Source: Thermanaeromonas sp.
Lineage (GTDB): Bacteria; Bacillota; DSM-521; Neomoorellales; Neomoorellaceae
Direction: 5' to 3'
Assembly (NCBI RefSeq): GCF_021890735.1
Contig: NZ_JAKKUR010000011.1
Span: forward strand, 1-43,016
DNA length: 43,016 nucleotides
Both the position numbers and the translations under genes were made by a program. Positions within the stretch are counted from its first letter, which is position 1. Each line of letters opens with the position of its first letter. Shown one piece after another: positions 25,463 through 33,468 of the stretch. Below the pieces are notes generated by a model. That model was not told where the DNA came from. It saw only the letters and a program-made list of their open reading frames with translations, and did no database searches.

Positions 25463-26365
25463 TTATACCACTTCCAACATGCGCTTTAGGGCCCGGTAAG
25501 CCCTCTGCCGGATATCTTCGGGAACTTTGATTACAGGCTGCATTTCTTTAAGGCACTGGGCTATTTTGCTTAAGGTGGTGAGTTTCATATTGGGGCAGAT
25601 AAGGCCCGGGGAAAGAAGATAGAATTTTTTCCCAGGGTTTTCCTGCTGTAAGCGGTGGATGATACCCATCTCCGTACCTATGATGAATTCCTGTGCGTCG
25701 CTTTCCCGGGCATATTTTAATATGGCGCCGGTGCTTCCCACAAAATCCGCCGCCTCGCACACCTCCGGCCGGCATTCCGGGTGCACCAGCACCTTGGCCT
25801 GCGGGTGGGCGGCCCGCGCCTCTTCTAATTCCTCTAAGGTAGCCCTGTAATGGGTGATGCAAAGCCCCGGCCAGGGGATTATCTCTTTGTCTGTGAAGCG
25901 GGATACGTAACTGGCCAGGTTGCGGTCCGGCACAAAGAGGATCCGGTGGTGGGGTAGGGATTGGACAACCTTAACTGCGTTACTGGAGGTACAGCAGATG
26001 TCGCTTTCTGCCTTAACTTCGGCCGGTGAATTCACATAACATACCACCGCCGCATCAGGATATTTCTCCTTTTCCCGCCTGAGTTCCTGGACATCAACAC
26101 TTTCTGCTAAGGGGCAGCCCGCAAAAGCATCCGGCAGAAGCACCGTTTTATCCGGGGCCAGAATACTGGCTGTCTCGGCCATAAAGCGCACGCCAGCCAG
26201 CACTATTACTTCCGCATCAGCTTCCGCTGCATAGCGGCTCAGCTCTAAAGAATCACCCACCAGGTCGGCGATGTCCTGTACTGCATCCTGCTGGTAATTA
26301 TGGGCTAAAATGACGGCCTGTCTCTCCCTTTTTAGTTCCTGTATTTCCCTGACCAGCTCATGCAT
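25463..26365 (-). CDS. nadA: Quinolinate synthase (type with [4Fe-4S])
   Basis: Condenses iminoaspartate with dihydroxyacetone phosphate to quinolinate. It is 300 aa from the chosen start. Cluster and active-site parts are seen: AHNYQQDAVQDIADLVGDSLEL, FMAETASIL, DAFAGCPLAESV, CYVNSPAEVKAESDICCTSSNA, VHPECRPEVCEAADF, GTEMG and SPGLICPNMK. The start at 26365 (MHELVREIQELK) has GGGAGGGAAAGGGC directly upstream. The frame is open to 26455, but that stretch contains the promoter and cannot be coding in the main transcript. First gene of nadABC, preceded by its probable repressor niaR. Confidence 0.95.
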   Translation of the reverse strand: MHELVREIQELKRERQAVILAHNYQQDAVQDIADLVGDSLELSRYAAEADAEVIVLAGVRFMAETASILAPDKTVLLPDAFAGCPLAESVDVQELRREKEKYPDAAVVCYVNSPAEVKAESDICCTSSNAVKVVQSLPHHRILFVPDRNLASYVSRFTDKEIIPWPGLCITHYRATLEELEEARAAHPQAKVLVHPECRPEVCEAADFVGSTGAILKYARESDAQEFIIGTEMGIIHRLQQENPGKKFYLLSPGLICPNMKLTTLSKIAQCLKEMQPVIKVPEDIRQRAYRALKRMLEVV

Positions 26366-26385
26366 GCCCTTTCCCTCCCAGGCAA

Positions 26386-26404
26386 AAGACAATACATCTG
26401 TCTT
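26386..26404. promoter_or_regulatory. Candidate NiaR operator
   Basis: A perfect inverted repeat, AAGACA, 7 bases, TGTCTT, lies between the predicted nadA transcription start (about 26414) and its ribosome binding site. This is where a repressor would block transcription. The adjacent gene encodes a NiaR-type niacin-responsive regulator. That it is the NiaR site is inference. Confidence 0.5.
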
Positions 26405-26420
26405 GTCACTTTTTAAGGCC

Positions 26421-26449
26421 ATTATAATGCGGCTTTTTTCTCCCGTCAA
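26421..26449 (-). promoter_or_regulatory. Near-consensus sigma-A promoter of nadABC
   Basis: TTGACG (26444-26449), 17 bases, TATAAT (26421-26426) on the minus strand. Transcription would start near 26414, leaving about 49 bases of leader before nadA. Confidence 0.8.
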
Positions 26450-26481
26450 CCTCACTTTTAAGCTTTTTATTCATGGCCATT

Positions 26482-26997
26482 TTATTCCTTCTCCAATAGA
26501 ATACCCGCCCCGGCCAACTCCGCCTCGATAGCTTCCAGGACCTCTTCCCTTTCTGCCGTCACCGTGTGCAGGTGGACGCCCTGCTCTGTTAAGGTGTAAA
26601 GGGGTTTAGCCCCGCTTTTGTGCAGGCTTTCTAAAAACTTGTACACATCCCTCCTGGAGGACAGCATCAAGAAGCCACGCAGTTCCCCGTAAAGGGGATG
26701 CTCCACTACCACATCCAGAACCCGCCCGCCGTTATCTACTATTATTAGAAGCTCCTTTTCCATGCCCGCCATATCGTGCTGGCAGGCAAAGGTACGCTTA
26801 TGCCCTTCTTCGGCAGGCCCTAACATATATCCCTGGGGGGTGGCCAAAACATTCGCTCCGCCGGCCCTTAGGATCGCCATATCCTGAACTATAACTTGCC
26901 TGCTTACACCCAGCCTCCGGGCAAGTTCGGCCCCTGTGATGGGTTTACCAGCCCTTAGCATCTCCATTATCCTCTCTCGCCTTGCAGGCCCCTTCAC
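26482..26997 (-). CDS. niaR: NiaR-type transcription repressor (HTH plus 3H domain)
   Basis: A 171-residue regulator with an N-terminal winged HTH (residues 5-60, ITGAELARRLGVSRQVIVQDMAILR) and a C-terminal 3H domain. The histidines that bind metal and ligand in this domain are seen in FACQHD, VEHPLYGELRG and GVHLHTVTA. The family senses nicotinic acid and represses NAD synthesis or niacin uptake genes. Its position directly before nadABC supports that target. The start is GTG with AGGGGGA 8 bases upstream. The gap to mtnA contains an imperfectly placed CCTTAA/TTAAGG inverted repeat (27019-27041) of unknown meaning. Confidence 0.9.
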   Translation of the reverse strand: MKGPARRERIMEMLRAGKPITGAELARRLGVSRQVIVQDMAILRAGGANVLATPQGYMLGPAEEGHKRTFACQHDMAGMEKELLIIVDNGGRVLDVVVEHPLYGELRGFLMLSSRRDVYKFLESLHKSGAKPLYTLTEQGVHLHTVTAEREEVLEAIEAELAGAGILLEKE

Positions 26998-27112
26998 CTC
27001 GCAGTTCCCCCTAACGATCCTTAATCTTTCGGGTGTTAAGGTTCTATTCCCCTTTCCCGTTCTCCGGGGCCACCATATACATAAGCTCCCTTTCCCCTTC
27101 CCGGCCTTAGGC

Positions 27113-28159
27113 CTATTTAAAAAACATTTGGCGGATGCTTTCTCGGTAGGGCGGCCGAAGGATGCCTTTTTCGGTAATAATGGCCGTTATATAACGGTGC
27201 GGTGTTACATCAAAGGCCGGGTTAAAGACGCTGATACCTTCCGGAGCTACCGGCCTCAACCCGAAATGGGTAACTTCTTGGGGATCCCTCTCCTCGATGG
27301 GAATTTCTTCTCCCGTAGCCAAGCTGAGGTCAAAAGTAGAGCTGGGAGCGGCTACGTAAAAAGGCAAATCGTGCTCCCGCGCCAAAATGGCGAGGCTATA
27401 GGTCCCTATCTTGTTGGCCACATCCCCATTGGCCGCGATGCGGTCTGCGCCAACCACCACCGCCTGCACCCAACCCTTGCTCATGACTACTGCTGCCATG
27501 CTATCGGTAATAAGGGTTACGGGTATCCCCGCCTGTTTAAGCTCCCAGGCTGTTAGTCTTGCCCCCTGCAAAAGCGGTCTTGTTTCATCTACGAAAACAT
27601 GCATTATTTTACCGCGTTCGGCTAGATAATACACCGGGGCCAGGGCCGTGCCGTAACGGGCCGTAGCCAGGGTACCCGCATTGCAGTGGGTGAGGATGGC
27701 GTCTACCTCCTTCAATAGCTCGGCGCCGTAACGCCCTATCTCCCGGCACATGCTTTCATCTTCCTGTTGTATAGAAAGGGCTTCCTGTAAAACTAACTCC
27801 TTAAGTTCTCGTACCGTTAGGCCTTCGGCCCCGCTTACTTTTTCCTGCACCCTTTTTAAGGCCCAGAAGAGGTTTACAGCCGTAGGTCGGGAAGATGCCA
27901 GGTATTCAGCAGCCTTTTTTAACTGGGTACAAAGCTCTTCTTTGTCTTGAGCCGGAAAATCTTTAACGGCCAAATACAGCCCAAAGGCCGCCGCTATACC
28001 GATGGCGGGAGCGCCCCGCACTTTAAGTTCTTTTATGGCCTGCCAGACTTCTTCCTTCGTCTCCAGCCGTATGAACACCAGCTCACCGGGCAGGCGTGTC
28101 TGATCAATGATCTCTAAATGCCCGTCCCTCCAGGCGACGGGCGCTAAAATTGCGGCCAT
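27113..28159 (-). CDS. mtnA: S-methyl-5-thioribose-1-phosphate isomerase
   Basis: Isomerises methylthioribose-1-phosphate to methylthioribulose-1-phosphate in methionine salvage; some homologues act on 5-deoxyribose-1-phosphate. The eIF2B-like fold is clear over 348 aa, with KVRGAPAIGIAAAFG, the catalytic Cys in THCNAGTLATARYGTALAP, DETRPLLQGARLTAWEL and the catalytic Asp in VVGADRIAANGDVANKIGT. No other mtn gene is nearby. It is upstream of niaR on the same strand but separated by 115 bases, so the regulator may be transcribed on its own. Confidence 0.95.
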   Translation of the reverse strand: MAAILAPVAWRDGHLEIIDQTRLPGELVFIRLETKEEVWQAIKELKVRGAPAIGIAAAFGLYLAVKDFPAQDKEELCTQLKKAAEYLASSRPTAVNLFWALKRVQEKVSGAEGLTVRELKELVLQEALSIQQEDESMCREIGRYGAELLKEVDAILTHCNAGTLATARYGTALAPVYYLAERGKIMHVFVDETRPLLQGARLTAWELKQAGIPVTLITDSMAAVVMSKGWVQAVVVGADRIAANGDVANKIGTYSLAILAREHDLPFYVAAPSSTFDLSLATGEEIPIEERDPQEVTHFGLRPVAPEGISVFNPAFDVTPHRYITAIITEKGILRPPYRESIRQMFFK

Positions 28160-28275
28160 TTTGTCATCCCTCCCTAGCTTGTCGCAACACGGATTTGCTC
28201 GAGAGTTTTTACTTTGGAGATATCTTTTCTGTTTACGGCCAAGATTGTAATATAAAGGCAGGAGGTGGTATACCA

Positions 28276-28656
28276 GTGTCCAGCTGCATTTGCTGTGTTT
28301 TAACTTGTATGGATTATAGAATCCAGCCCCTGGTCAGCCGCTGGCTAGAAGGCAGAGGCTTGAAGGGCCATTATGACTACATAGCCCTGCCCGGTGCCAG
28401 CCGCAATTTCTTATCAGAAAATAAACTCGCTATGATAGAAACCTCTGTGAAGTTGCACCAGGTAAAGGAGGTATACCTGGTCCACCACGAAGACTGCGGA
28501 GCCTACGGCCTAGGCAACCTGCCCCTTGAGGAGCAGCTCAAAAAGCACCGGGAAGACATGTATCAAGCCGCTAAAATTATAAAGGAACGGTACCCCAATT
28601 TAATTTGTCACCTGGCTTTTGTTCGCCTTGACGGAAGTATAGTAGAATTGTCTTAA
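28276..28656 (+). CDS. Small beta-carbonic-anhydrase-like protein
   Basis: A 126-residue protein with the zinc ligands of beta-carbonic anhydrase: CMDYR (Cys with the Asp-Arg dyad) near residue 11 and HEDC (His-x2-Cys) near 70. It lacks most of the length of classic enzymes (about 200 aa), and the segment ALPGASRNFL replaces the usual R-N-A-G motif. A short divergent carbonic anhydrase or a zinc protein on the same fold are both possible. The GTG at 28276 has AGGAGG 10 bases upstream; the frame extends to 28150 but that part overlaps mtnA and does not look coding. It stands alone, divergent from mtnA. Confidence 0.75.
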   Translation: MSSCICCVLTCMDYRIQPLVSRWLEGRGLKGHYDYIALPGASRNFLSENKLAMIETSVKLHQVKEVYLVHHEDCGAYGLGNLPLEEQLKKHREDMYQAAKIIKERYPNLICHLAFVRLDGSIVELS

Positions 28657-28730
28657 GGCTCAACCGATAGCAGTATACTATAGCTTAAGCGTTTCGTTCA
28701 AATCGCGAGCGAGGAGTGTGGGTTTAGCTA

Positions 28731-30062
28731 TTGTACGACTTGCCAAACTCTATGTCCGGCCCTAAAGAGAAAGTACTTATTTTTGGATGTTCACACCGGG
28801 GGGAAGGCTTGGGTCGGCTTCCCTCGGGCCAGATCATTTTCGTTCCCTACGCCCTTCCCGGAGAAGAGGTGGAGTGCCGTATCACGGAGGCAAAGCGTGA
28901 CTACTCCCGGGGCAGGTTAGAGAAAATCTTGACTTCCTCCCCTCACCGGGTAGAGCCTCCCTGCCCGGTATATTACGCCTGCGGCGGGTGCCACCTGCAG
29001 CACGCCGATTATTCCTTCCAGTTGGAAATAAAAAAACGCCAAGTGGAGGATGCTTTATCGAGGATAGGAAAGCTAAAAGATTTCACCTTGAAGCCTCTGG
29101 TGGGGCTTAACCCTCCTTGGAGGTACCGGAACAAGATCGGGTTACATGCAGGAGAAATAAACGGCGTCCCCCGCTTAAGTCTTTACCGGGAGGGATCCCA
29201 CATCCTGGTGGACACCCGTGATTGTCTCCTTGTTCCCGAAGATATGGTAAAAGTTTGGCAAGCAGTAGAGGGTTCCCTGCCTGCAATGCAAAATCTACCT
29301 GAAACGAAAAATAACGGGCTGTCCGGTGCCATCATCCGTAAGTCTTTTCACACAGGCGAACTAATGTCTATCCTCGTCGGTCTACCCGACCTTCAGGGGG
29401 GCCGGACCCTTGTCCAAAAGCTCTGTAAGGCCGGGGTGTCTTCGGTAATCGCCCTATTCCCCGGTAAAGGCGTGCGCGTCCTAGCCGGCCCCGGATATCT
29501 ATGGGAAAGAATTGGTTCCTTCCGCTTTCGCCTCTCTCCTCTTTCCTTCTTTCAAGTCAACCCCAGGCAGACAGATACCCTTTATAAAATTGTCCTGGAC
29601 TACGCAGGCCTTACGGGAAAGGAAACCGTATTGGACGTTTACTCTGGTACCGGCACCATAGCCCTCTTTTTATCTCCCCGGGCGGCCAGGGTATATGCCT
29701 TAGAAGTATCTAAGGAAGCCTTACAGGATGCGTATGCTAACGCCAAGGAAAATAAAATAGATAACGTCTTTTTCATCCACGGATATGCTGAAAGGACACT
29801 TCCCCGGCTCCTTAACGAAGGATTAACACCAGAGGTTATAGTCCTTGACCCTCCGCGGCAAGGGTGCCACCCGAAGGTGCTGGAGGCGGTAGCCAGCATA
29901 AGGCCGCGCTGCCTTATCTATATTTCCTGTTACCCGCCTACCCTGGCCAGGGACCTGCTTTATCTGTGCCGCCGGGGATATAGGGTGAAGGAAATACAGC
30001 CTGTGGACATGTTCCCCCAGACCCATCACGTCGAATGTGTTGCCCTGGTGTATCCCGCATAA
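28731..30062 (+). CDS. rlmD: 23S rRNA (uracil-C5)-methyltransferase, RlmD/RumA family
   Basis: A 443-residue SAM-dependent methyltransferase that makes m5U in 23S rRNA (1939 by family; U747 is possible). An N-terminal TRAM domain (residues 12-65) is followed by an iron-sulfur cluster site PPCPVYYACGGCHLQH, the SAM site VLDVYSGTGTIALFLS, motif IV VLDPPRQGCHPKV and the catalytic Cys in YISCYPPTLARDL. The start is uncertain: the TTG at 28731 is the first possible start after an in-frame TAG, but GAGGAG is about 14 bases away; the ATG at 28752 lacks a ribosome binding site. Monocistronic. Confidence 0.93.
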   Translation: MYDLPNSMSGPKEKVLIFGCSHRGEGLGRLPSGQIIFVPYALPGEEVECRITEAKRDYSRGRLEKILTSSPHRVEPPCPVYYACGGCHLQHADYSFQLEIKKRQVEDALSRIGKLKDFTLKPLVGLNPPWRYRNKIGLHAGEINGVPRLSLYREGSHILVDTRDCLLVPEDMVKVWQAVEGSLPAMQNLPETKNNGLSGAIIRKSFHTGELMSILVGLPDLQGGRTLVQKLCKAGVSSVIALFPGKGVRVLAGPGYLWERIGSFRFRLSPLSFFQVNPRQTDTLYKIVLDYAGLTGKETVLDVYSGTGTIALFLSPRAARVYALEVSKEALQDAYANAKENKIDNVFFIHGYAERTLPRLLNEGLTPEVIVLDPPRQGCHPKVLEAVASIRPRCLIYISCYPPTLARDLLYLCRRGYRVKEIQPVDMFPQTHHVECVALVYPA

Positions 30063-30214
30063 AACGGTGCTTCCCATACTACGCCCCGAGATTAACCGGA
30101 AAAAAATAGGCTTGCGGTAGAGGAAAAGGCAAATTCCTGTCGAAATCTTTGTTAGGGGTTGCTAGATGAAAAATCCACAAAGGCTTCTATGGCTTAAGGG
30201 GAGTGTTGGCCATA

Positions 30215-30668
30215 ATGAAGTGGCAAAGTTTTTTTGTATTGCTTTTATTCATCCTGGTAGGGCTGGGGGCTTTTTTATCGCTGTCCTTTTCGCCACCGGC
30301 AAATGACGGCATCGCAGGGCAGCCTGGTACTGCGGCTAAGAATGAGGAGCCGGAAGGGGGCAAAGGCGCGGGTCTATTTGTGCCCCCGGAAAAGGGGTAC
30401 TGGATCGAAGTACGCGTGGCGGACCAGAAGGTGCGTATATACAAAGACGGCCAGCTCGAAAAAGAGTGGCTGGCCTCTACAGGAACGGCGGACAAGGGAT
30501 GTATACCTCTTCCACAGCCTGCCCATGGACCGTAACCAACGTATCATCCCCGAAGAAGCTGCCAAACTCGGTACCCCTGCCTCCCACGGTTGCGTCCGGT
30601 TAGAAGTGGATAACGCTAAGTGGATTTACGACTATATCCCGCCGGGTACCCCTGTTTATATTCACTGA
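30215..30668 (+). pseudogene. L,D-transpeptidase (YkuD) with internal deletion and frameshift
   Basis: The N-terminal part reads from the ATG at 30215 (AAGGGGAG upstream): a membrane anchor, a polar linker, then the start of a YkuD domain (VRVADQKVRIYKDGQLEKEW, LASTGTADK). At about 30497 the frame is lost. The rest of the domain continues in another frame (VYLFHSLPMDRN), including the active-site motif SHGCVRL and the end GTPVYIH. Compared with intact family members, roughly 30-40 residues between STGTADK and the FHS segment are missing, so this is a deletion that also shifts the frame. The product would lack cross-linking activity. A sequencing error alone would not explain the missing block. 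Confidence 0.8.
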
Positions 30669-30694
30669 CCGCCTGTATGTCAAACAGCGGTATC

Positions 30695-30883
30695 TCAGCT
30701 CCGGGGTTGGGGGGTTTTGGGGCTGCCGGTTTTATCCTGAATGAACTTTTCCTTTTCCGCCGAGATCCCTTCTGCCCGTCTCAAGATAGACCTTACAAAC
30801 TCCTGTCGCTTGTGCTCTAGCTCTTCTCCTAACCTTTCTGCCTGCCAGCGCTGTTCATCTATCTTCCGGGGGTTATCGGGCAA
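30695..30883 (-). CDS. Small charged protein of unknown function (62 aa)
   Basis: The TTG start at 30883 has a strong GGGAGGAGGT about 7 bases upstream. The product begins MPDNPRKIDEQRW and is mostly a charged helix (RLGEELEHKRQEFVRSILRR), likely soluble, with a flexible end rich in proline and serine. I recognise no family. Reading from the GTG at 30901 would put the ribosome binding site inside the coding region, so TTG is preferred. It is convergent with the L,D-transpeptidase remnant; a CCGCTGT/ACAGGCGG hairpin lies between them. Confidence 0.6.
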   Translation of the reverse strand: MPDNPRKIDEQRWQAERLGEELEHKRQEFVRSILRRAEGISAEKEKFIQDKTGSPKTPQPRS

Positions 30884-31017
30884 CGCTTTACCTCCTCCCA
30901 CGCAAAAGGTCCGTCTTTATTATGGCCCCCGGGAGATAACTCTATGTACAATTCCTTACCCACCTCAAAGCGACCCCCGCTTAAAAATCGCCATCTGCGG
31001 GAAATTTGACTTATGGC

Positions 31018-31794
31018 TCATTCCTCCAGTGCAACCACCCGGTTAACCAGTGAACCGATCCCCTCGATGTAAATTTCGATGGTATCTCCCACCTCCATGG
31101 GGCCCACTCCTTCCGGAGTGCCCGTTAAAATTACATCCCCCGGCAACAGAGTCATTACCTGCGAAATAAAGCTAACCAGATAGGGTACCGGGAAAATAAG
31201 CTGGGAGGTCCTGCTTTCCTGCCTGAGTCTCCCGTTAAGCCGGGCCTGTATGAGGAGATCACCCGGTTCTATCCCGCAAACTATATACGGGCCCAGCGGC
31301 AGGAAGGTATCAAAGGATTTAGCCCTGGTCCACTGGCCATCCTTTTTCTGGAGGTCCCGGGCCGTAACGTCGTTGGCCACGGTGTAACCTAAAATATACT
31401 CGCCCGCTTCCTCTTCTTTAACCCTGTGACAGTGCTTCCCTATAACTACAGCCAGTTCTGCTTCATAATCCAGCCTTTTTATACCCGGCCAGTAAACTAT
31501 ATCTTCTCCGGGCCCTATGACGCTGGTAGAAGGCTTGAGAAAAAGCACGGGCTCTTCGGGGAAGGGCTGTTTCATCTCCAGGGCATGGTTCCGGTAGTTA
31601 AGCCCCACACATACCGCCTTGCTGGGCTGGCAAGGTGCAAGAAGTTTCACCTCTTCCAGGCGATACTTTTCCCCGCTTTCTGCATACCCATGGAAGGGGT
31701 CGCCCTCCAAAGCGATAATTTCCCCATCCTCCAGCCGGCCGTACAAAAGTTTCCCTCCGGCCAAAAACCTTACCAAGACCGTCTTCCGTTCCAT
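31018..31794 (-). CDS. Fumarylacetoacetate hydrolase (FAH) family protein
   Basis: A 258-residue FAH-superfamily enzyme. The N-terminal part (residues 1-55) is the small cap domain. The catalytic domain has CVGLNYRNHALEM, FLKPSTSVIGPGEDI, the metal ligands in LDYEAELAVVIGK and TVANDVTARDLQ, then SFDTFLPLGPYI and TGTPEGVGPM. Members cleave or decarboxylate 2-oxo acids (acylpyruvate hydrolase, oxaloacetate decarboxylase, HpaG-type isomerase), and the substrate cannot be decided from sequence. The ATG at 31794 is preceded by AAGGAGGTAGG at 12-13 bases; an upstream extension to 31848 lacks support. Monocistronic. Confidence 0.88.
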   Translation of the reverse strand: MERKTVLVRFLAGGKLLYGRLEDGEIIALEGDPFHGYAESGEKYRLEEVKLLAPCQPSKAVCVGLNYRNHALEMKQPFPEEPVLFLKPSTSVIGPGEDIVYWPGIKRLDYEAELAVVIGKHCHRVKEEEAGEYILGYTVANDVTARDLQKKDGQWTRAKSFDTFLPLGPYIVCGIEPGDLLIQARLNGRLRQESRTSQLIFPVPYLVSFISQVMTLLPGDVILTGTPEGVGPMEVGDTIEIYIEGIGSLVNRVVALEE

Positions 31795-31939
31795 ATTAGA
31801 AGACCTACCTCCTTTATACCAGCTCCTGCTAAGTAAAGTAAAATTCATATATGCTTTTGAGACTTGGCCGTAAGGAGGCTTTCTGGCCCATTTTATGCTT
31901 AAGGTGTAGTTTGAAACAGTTTTGCTTCAACCGTTACAA

Positions 31940-31966
31940 TTGACTTGAACGTGAACATTCTATAGA
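31940..31966 (+). promoter_or_regulatory. Candidate promoter of the DNA methyltransferase
   Basis: TTGACT (31940-31945) with TATAGA (31961-31966) at a short 15-base spacing, or TAGAGG at 17 bases. It lies 34 bases before the methyltransferase start in the divergent gap. Confidence 0.35.
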
Positions 31967-31999
31967 GGAAAAGTCTTCTCTCTTAAAGGGTTGAAAGGT

Positions 32000-33031
32000 A
32001 TGGTGTACAAAAATAAGAACAGGAGCCGCTGTGAGTTAGTTTACCAGGGCAAAGCTTCCCGGCGAGACATTTTAGAAAATACTCCGGCAGCACGTCTCCA
32101 ACCCTTGCGTATCAGGGGAGAGGATGAAAGCTTTTCGCCCCAGGGATGGAAGAATATGCTCGTTTGGGGTGATAACCTGCCTGTACTTAAAACTTTACTG
32201 CAGATGAAGAAAAAGGGGGAACTTAAAGATAGCCTGGGGAGGCCAGGCGTAACCCTCATTTACATAGATCCCCCCTTCTCCTCCCGTCAGGAGTACACCG
32301 CGAGCAACGGGCTTAAGGCCTACGAAGACACCCTCACGGGCCCCTCTTTCATAGAATTCTTGCGTCAAAGACTCCTTTTTTTATACGAGCTTCTAACCGA
32401 GGACGGCAGTATATACGTACATCTAGACGAAAGAAAAAGCCATTACATCAAGGTGATTATGGACGAAATCTTTGGGGAGGAGAACTTCCAAAGGGAAATT
32501 GTATGGCGTATAGGCTGGGTCTCAGGTTTTAAAACCCGGGCCAAAAATTGGATACGCAACCACGACGTGCTCCTCTTTTACACCAAATCCCCCAATTTCT
32601 ATTTCCACAAGCTATACCTGCCGTACCCCCCAGGGTATAGGCGGCGGGACGGCCAGCCCCCACGGGGTAAGGGTTACCCCTTAGAGGATACGTGGAACTG
32701 CTATCCCCAGGACCGGTTAGACTCCATTCAAATCATGAGTTTCTCCGGCGAAAAAACCGGATTCCCCACTCAAAAAAACGAAAACCTCTTAGAAAGGATT
32801 ATACTGGCCTCGTCCCGTAAGGGCGACATAGTCCTGGACGCCTTCTGCGGCTCTGGTACGACTTTAAGCGTGGCCGAAAAGTTAGAGCGGCGCTGGATCG
32901 GCATCGACAATAGCGAAGTGGCCATCAGTATCACCGAAACGAGGCTCCTAAATTTAAGACGAAACATCGGAAATACGGGAGAAAAATTGAGCCCGCGGCC
33001 TTTTATTCTTTATCGCGGCTTTTTGTCTTAA
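32000..33031 (+). CDS. Orphan site-specific DNA methyltransferase (beta class)
   Basis: A 343-residue amino-methyltransferase of the N6-adenine/N4-cytosine type. The order is motif IV first (LIYIDPPFSS, near residue 92), then a region with QREIVWRIGWVSGF, DVLLFYTK and YPTQ-like GFPTQKNENLLERII, and motif I late (VLDAFCGSGTTLSVAEKLERRWIGID, core DAFCGSGTT). That order is the beta class, as in Type III Mod subunits, but the protein is much shorter than Mod and has little target-recognition sequence. No restriction enzyme is adjacent (FAH and ndk flank it). The ATG at 32000 with AAAGGG upstream is preferred to the TTG at 31991. Confidence 0.88.
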   Translation: MVYKNKNRSRCELVYQGKASRRDILENTPAARLQPLRIRGEDESFSPQGWKNMLVWGDNLPVLKTLLQMKKKGELKDSLGRPGVTLIYIDPPFSSRQEYTASNGLKAYEDTLTGPSFIEFLRQRLLFLYELLTEDGSIYVHLDERKSHYIKVIMDEIFGEENFQREIVWRIGWVSGFKTRAKNWIRNHDVLLFYTKSPNFYFHKLYLPYPPGYRRRDGQPPRGKGYPLEDTWNCYPQDRLDSIQIMSFSGEKTGFPTQKNENLLERIILASSRKGDIVLDAFCGSGTTLSVAEKLERRWIGIDNSEVAISITETRLLNLRRNIGNTGEKLSPRPFILYRGFLS

Positions 33032-33046
33032 CTAAGGGAAGTAAAG

Positions 33047-33463
33047 CTAGCCCATAATCTCATCCGGCCGGAAGAAGAGGTTTATCTCCCTCTCGGCGCT
33101 TTCAGAAGAATCGGACCCGTGAATAACGTTCTTACCCGTCTCTAAAGCATAGTCTCCCCGTATGGTCCCCGGAGCGGCCTCCTGGGGATTAGTAGCCCCC
33201 ATAAGCTTGCGCAACCCTGCGATGACGCCGGGCCCTTCCAGGACCACGGCCACCACCGGACCGGAGGTAATATGCTCCACGAGCTCCCCGAAAAAGGGCT
33301 TCTCCCGGTGCTCAGCGTAATGTCTTTCCGCCATTTCGCGGCTTAGGCGCAACATCTTCAGGGCCACAATGCGGTAACCTTTGCGCTCAATGCGGCCTAA
33401 TATTTCCCCCACCAATCCCCTGGCCACTGCTTCGGGTTTTATCATGCAGAAGGTGCGCTCCAT
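33047..33463 (-). CDS. ndk: Nucleoside diphosphate kinase
   Basis: A 138-residue NDK that transfers phosphate from ATP to other NDPs through a phospho-histidine. The start [22 protein letters not shown] is diagnostic, and the active-site His lies in [16 protein letters not shown] near the C-terminus. The frame is open 32 codons upstream into ftsH, but the ATG at 33463 gives the family length. It begins 5 bases after the ftsH stop, so the two genes are coupled. Confidence 0.97.
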   Translation of the reverse strand: MERTFCMIKPEAVARGLVGEILGRIERKGYRIVALKMLRLSREMAERHYAEHREKPFFGELVEHITSGPVVAVVLEGPGVIAGLRKLMGATNPQEAAPGTIRGDYALETGKNVIHGSDSSESAEREINLFFRPDEIMG

Positions 33464-33468
33464 ATCTT

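Noticed and set aside
26366-26455. Longer nadA start at 26455
   Set aside because: The extra stretch contains the TTGACG/TATAAT promoter and has no ribosome binding site; the family start is at 26365.
27019-27041. CCTTAA/TTAAGG inverted repeat upstream of niaR
   Set aside because: Arms of six bases with an 11-base spacer and no promoter context; too weak to call an operator.
30138-30144. Spo0A-box match TGTCGAA before the L,D-transpeptidase remnant
   Set aside because: A single 7-base match is expected several times by chance in a window this size, and the gene is broken.
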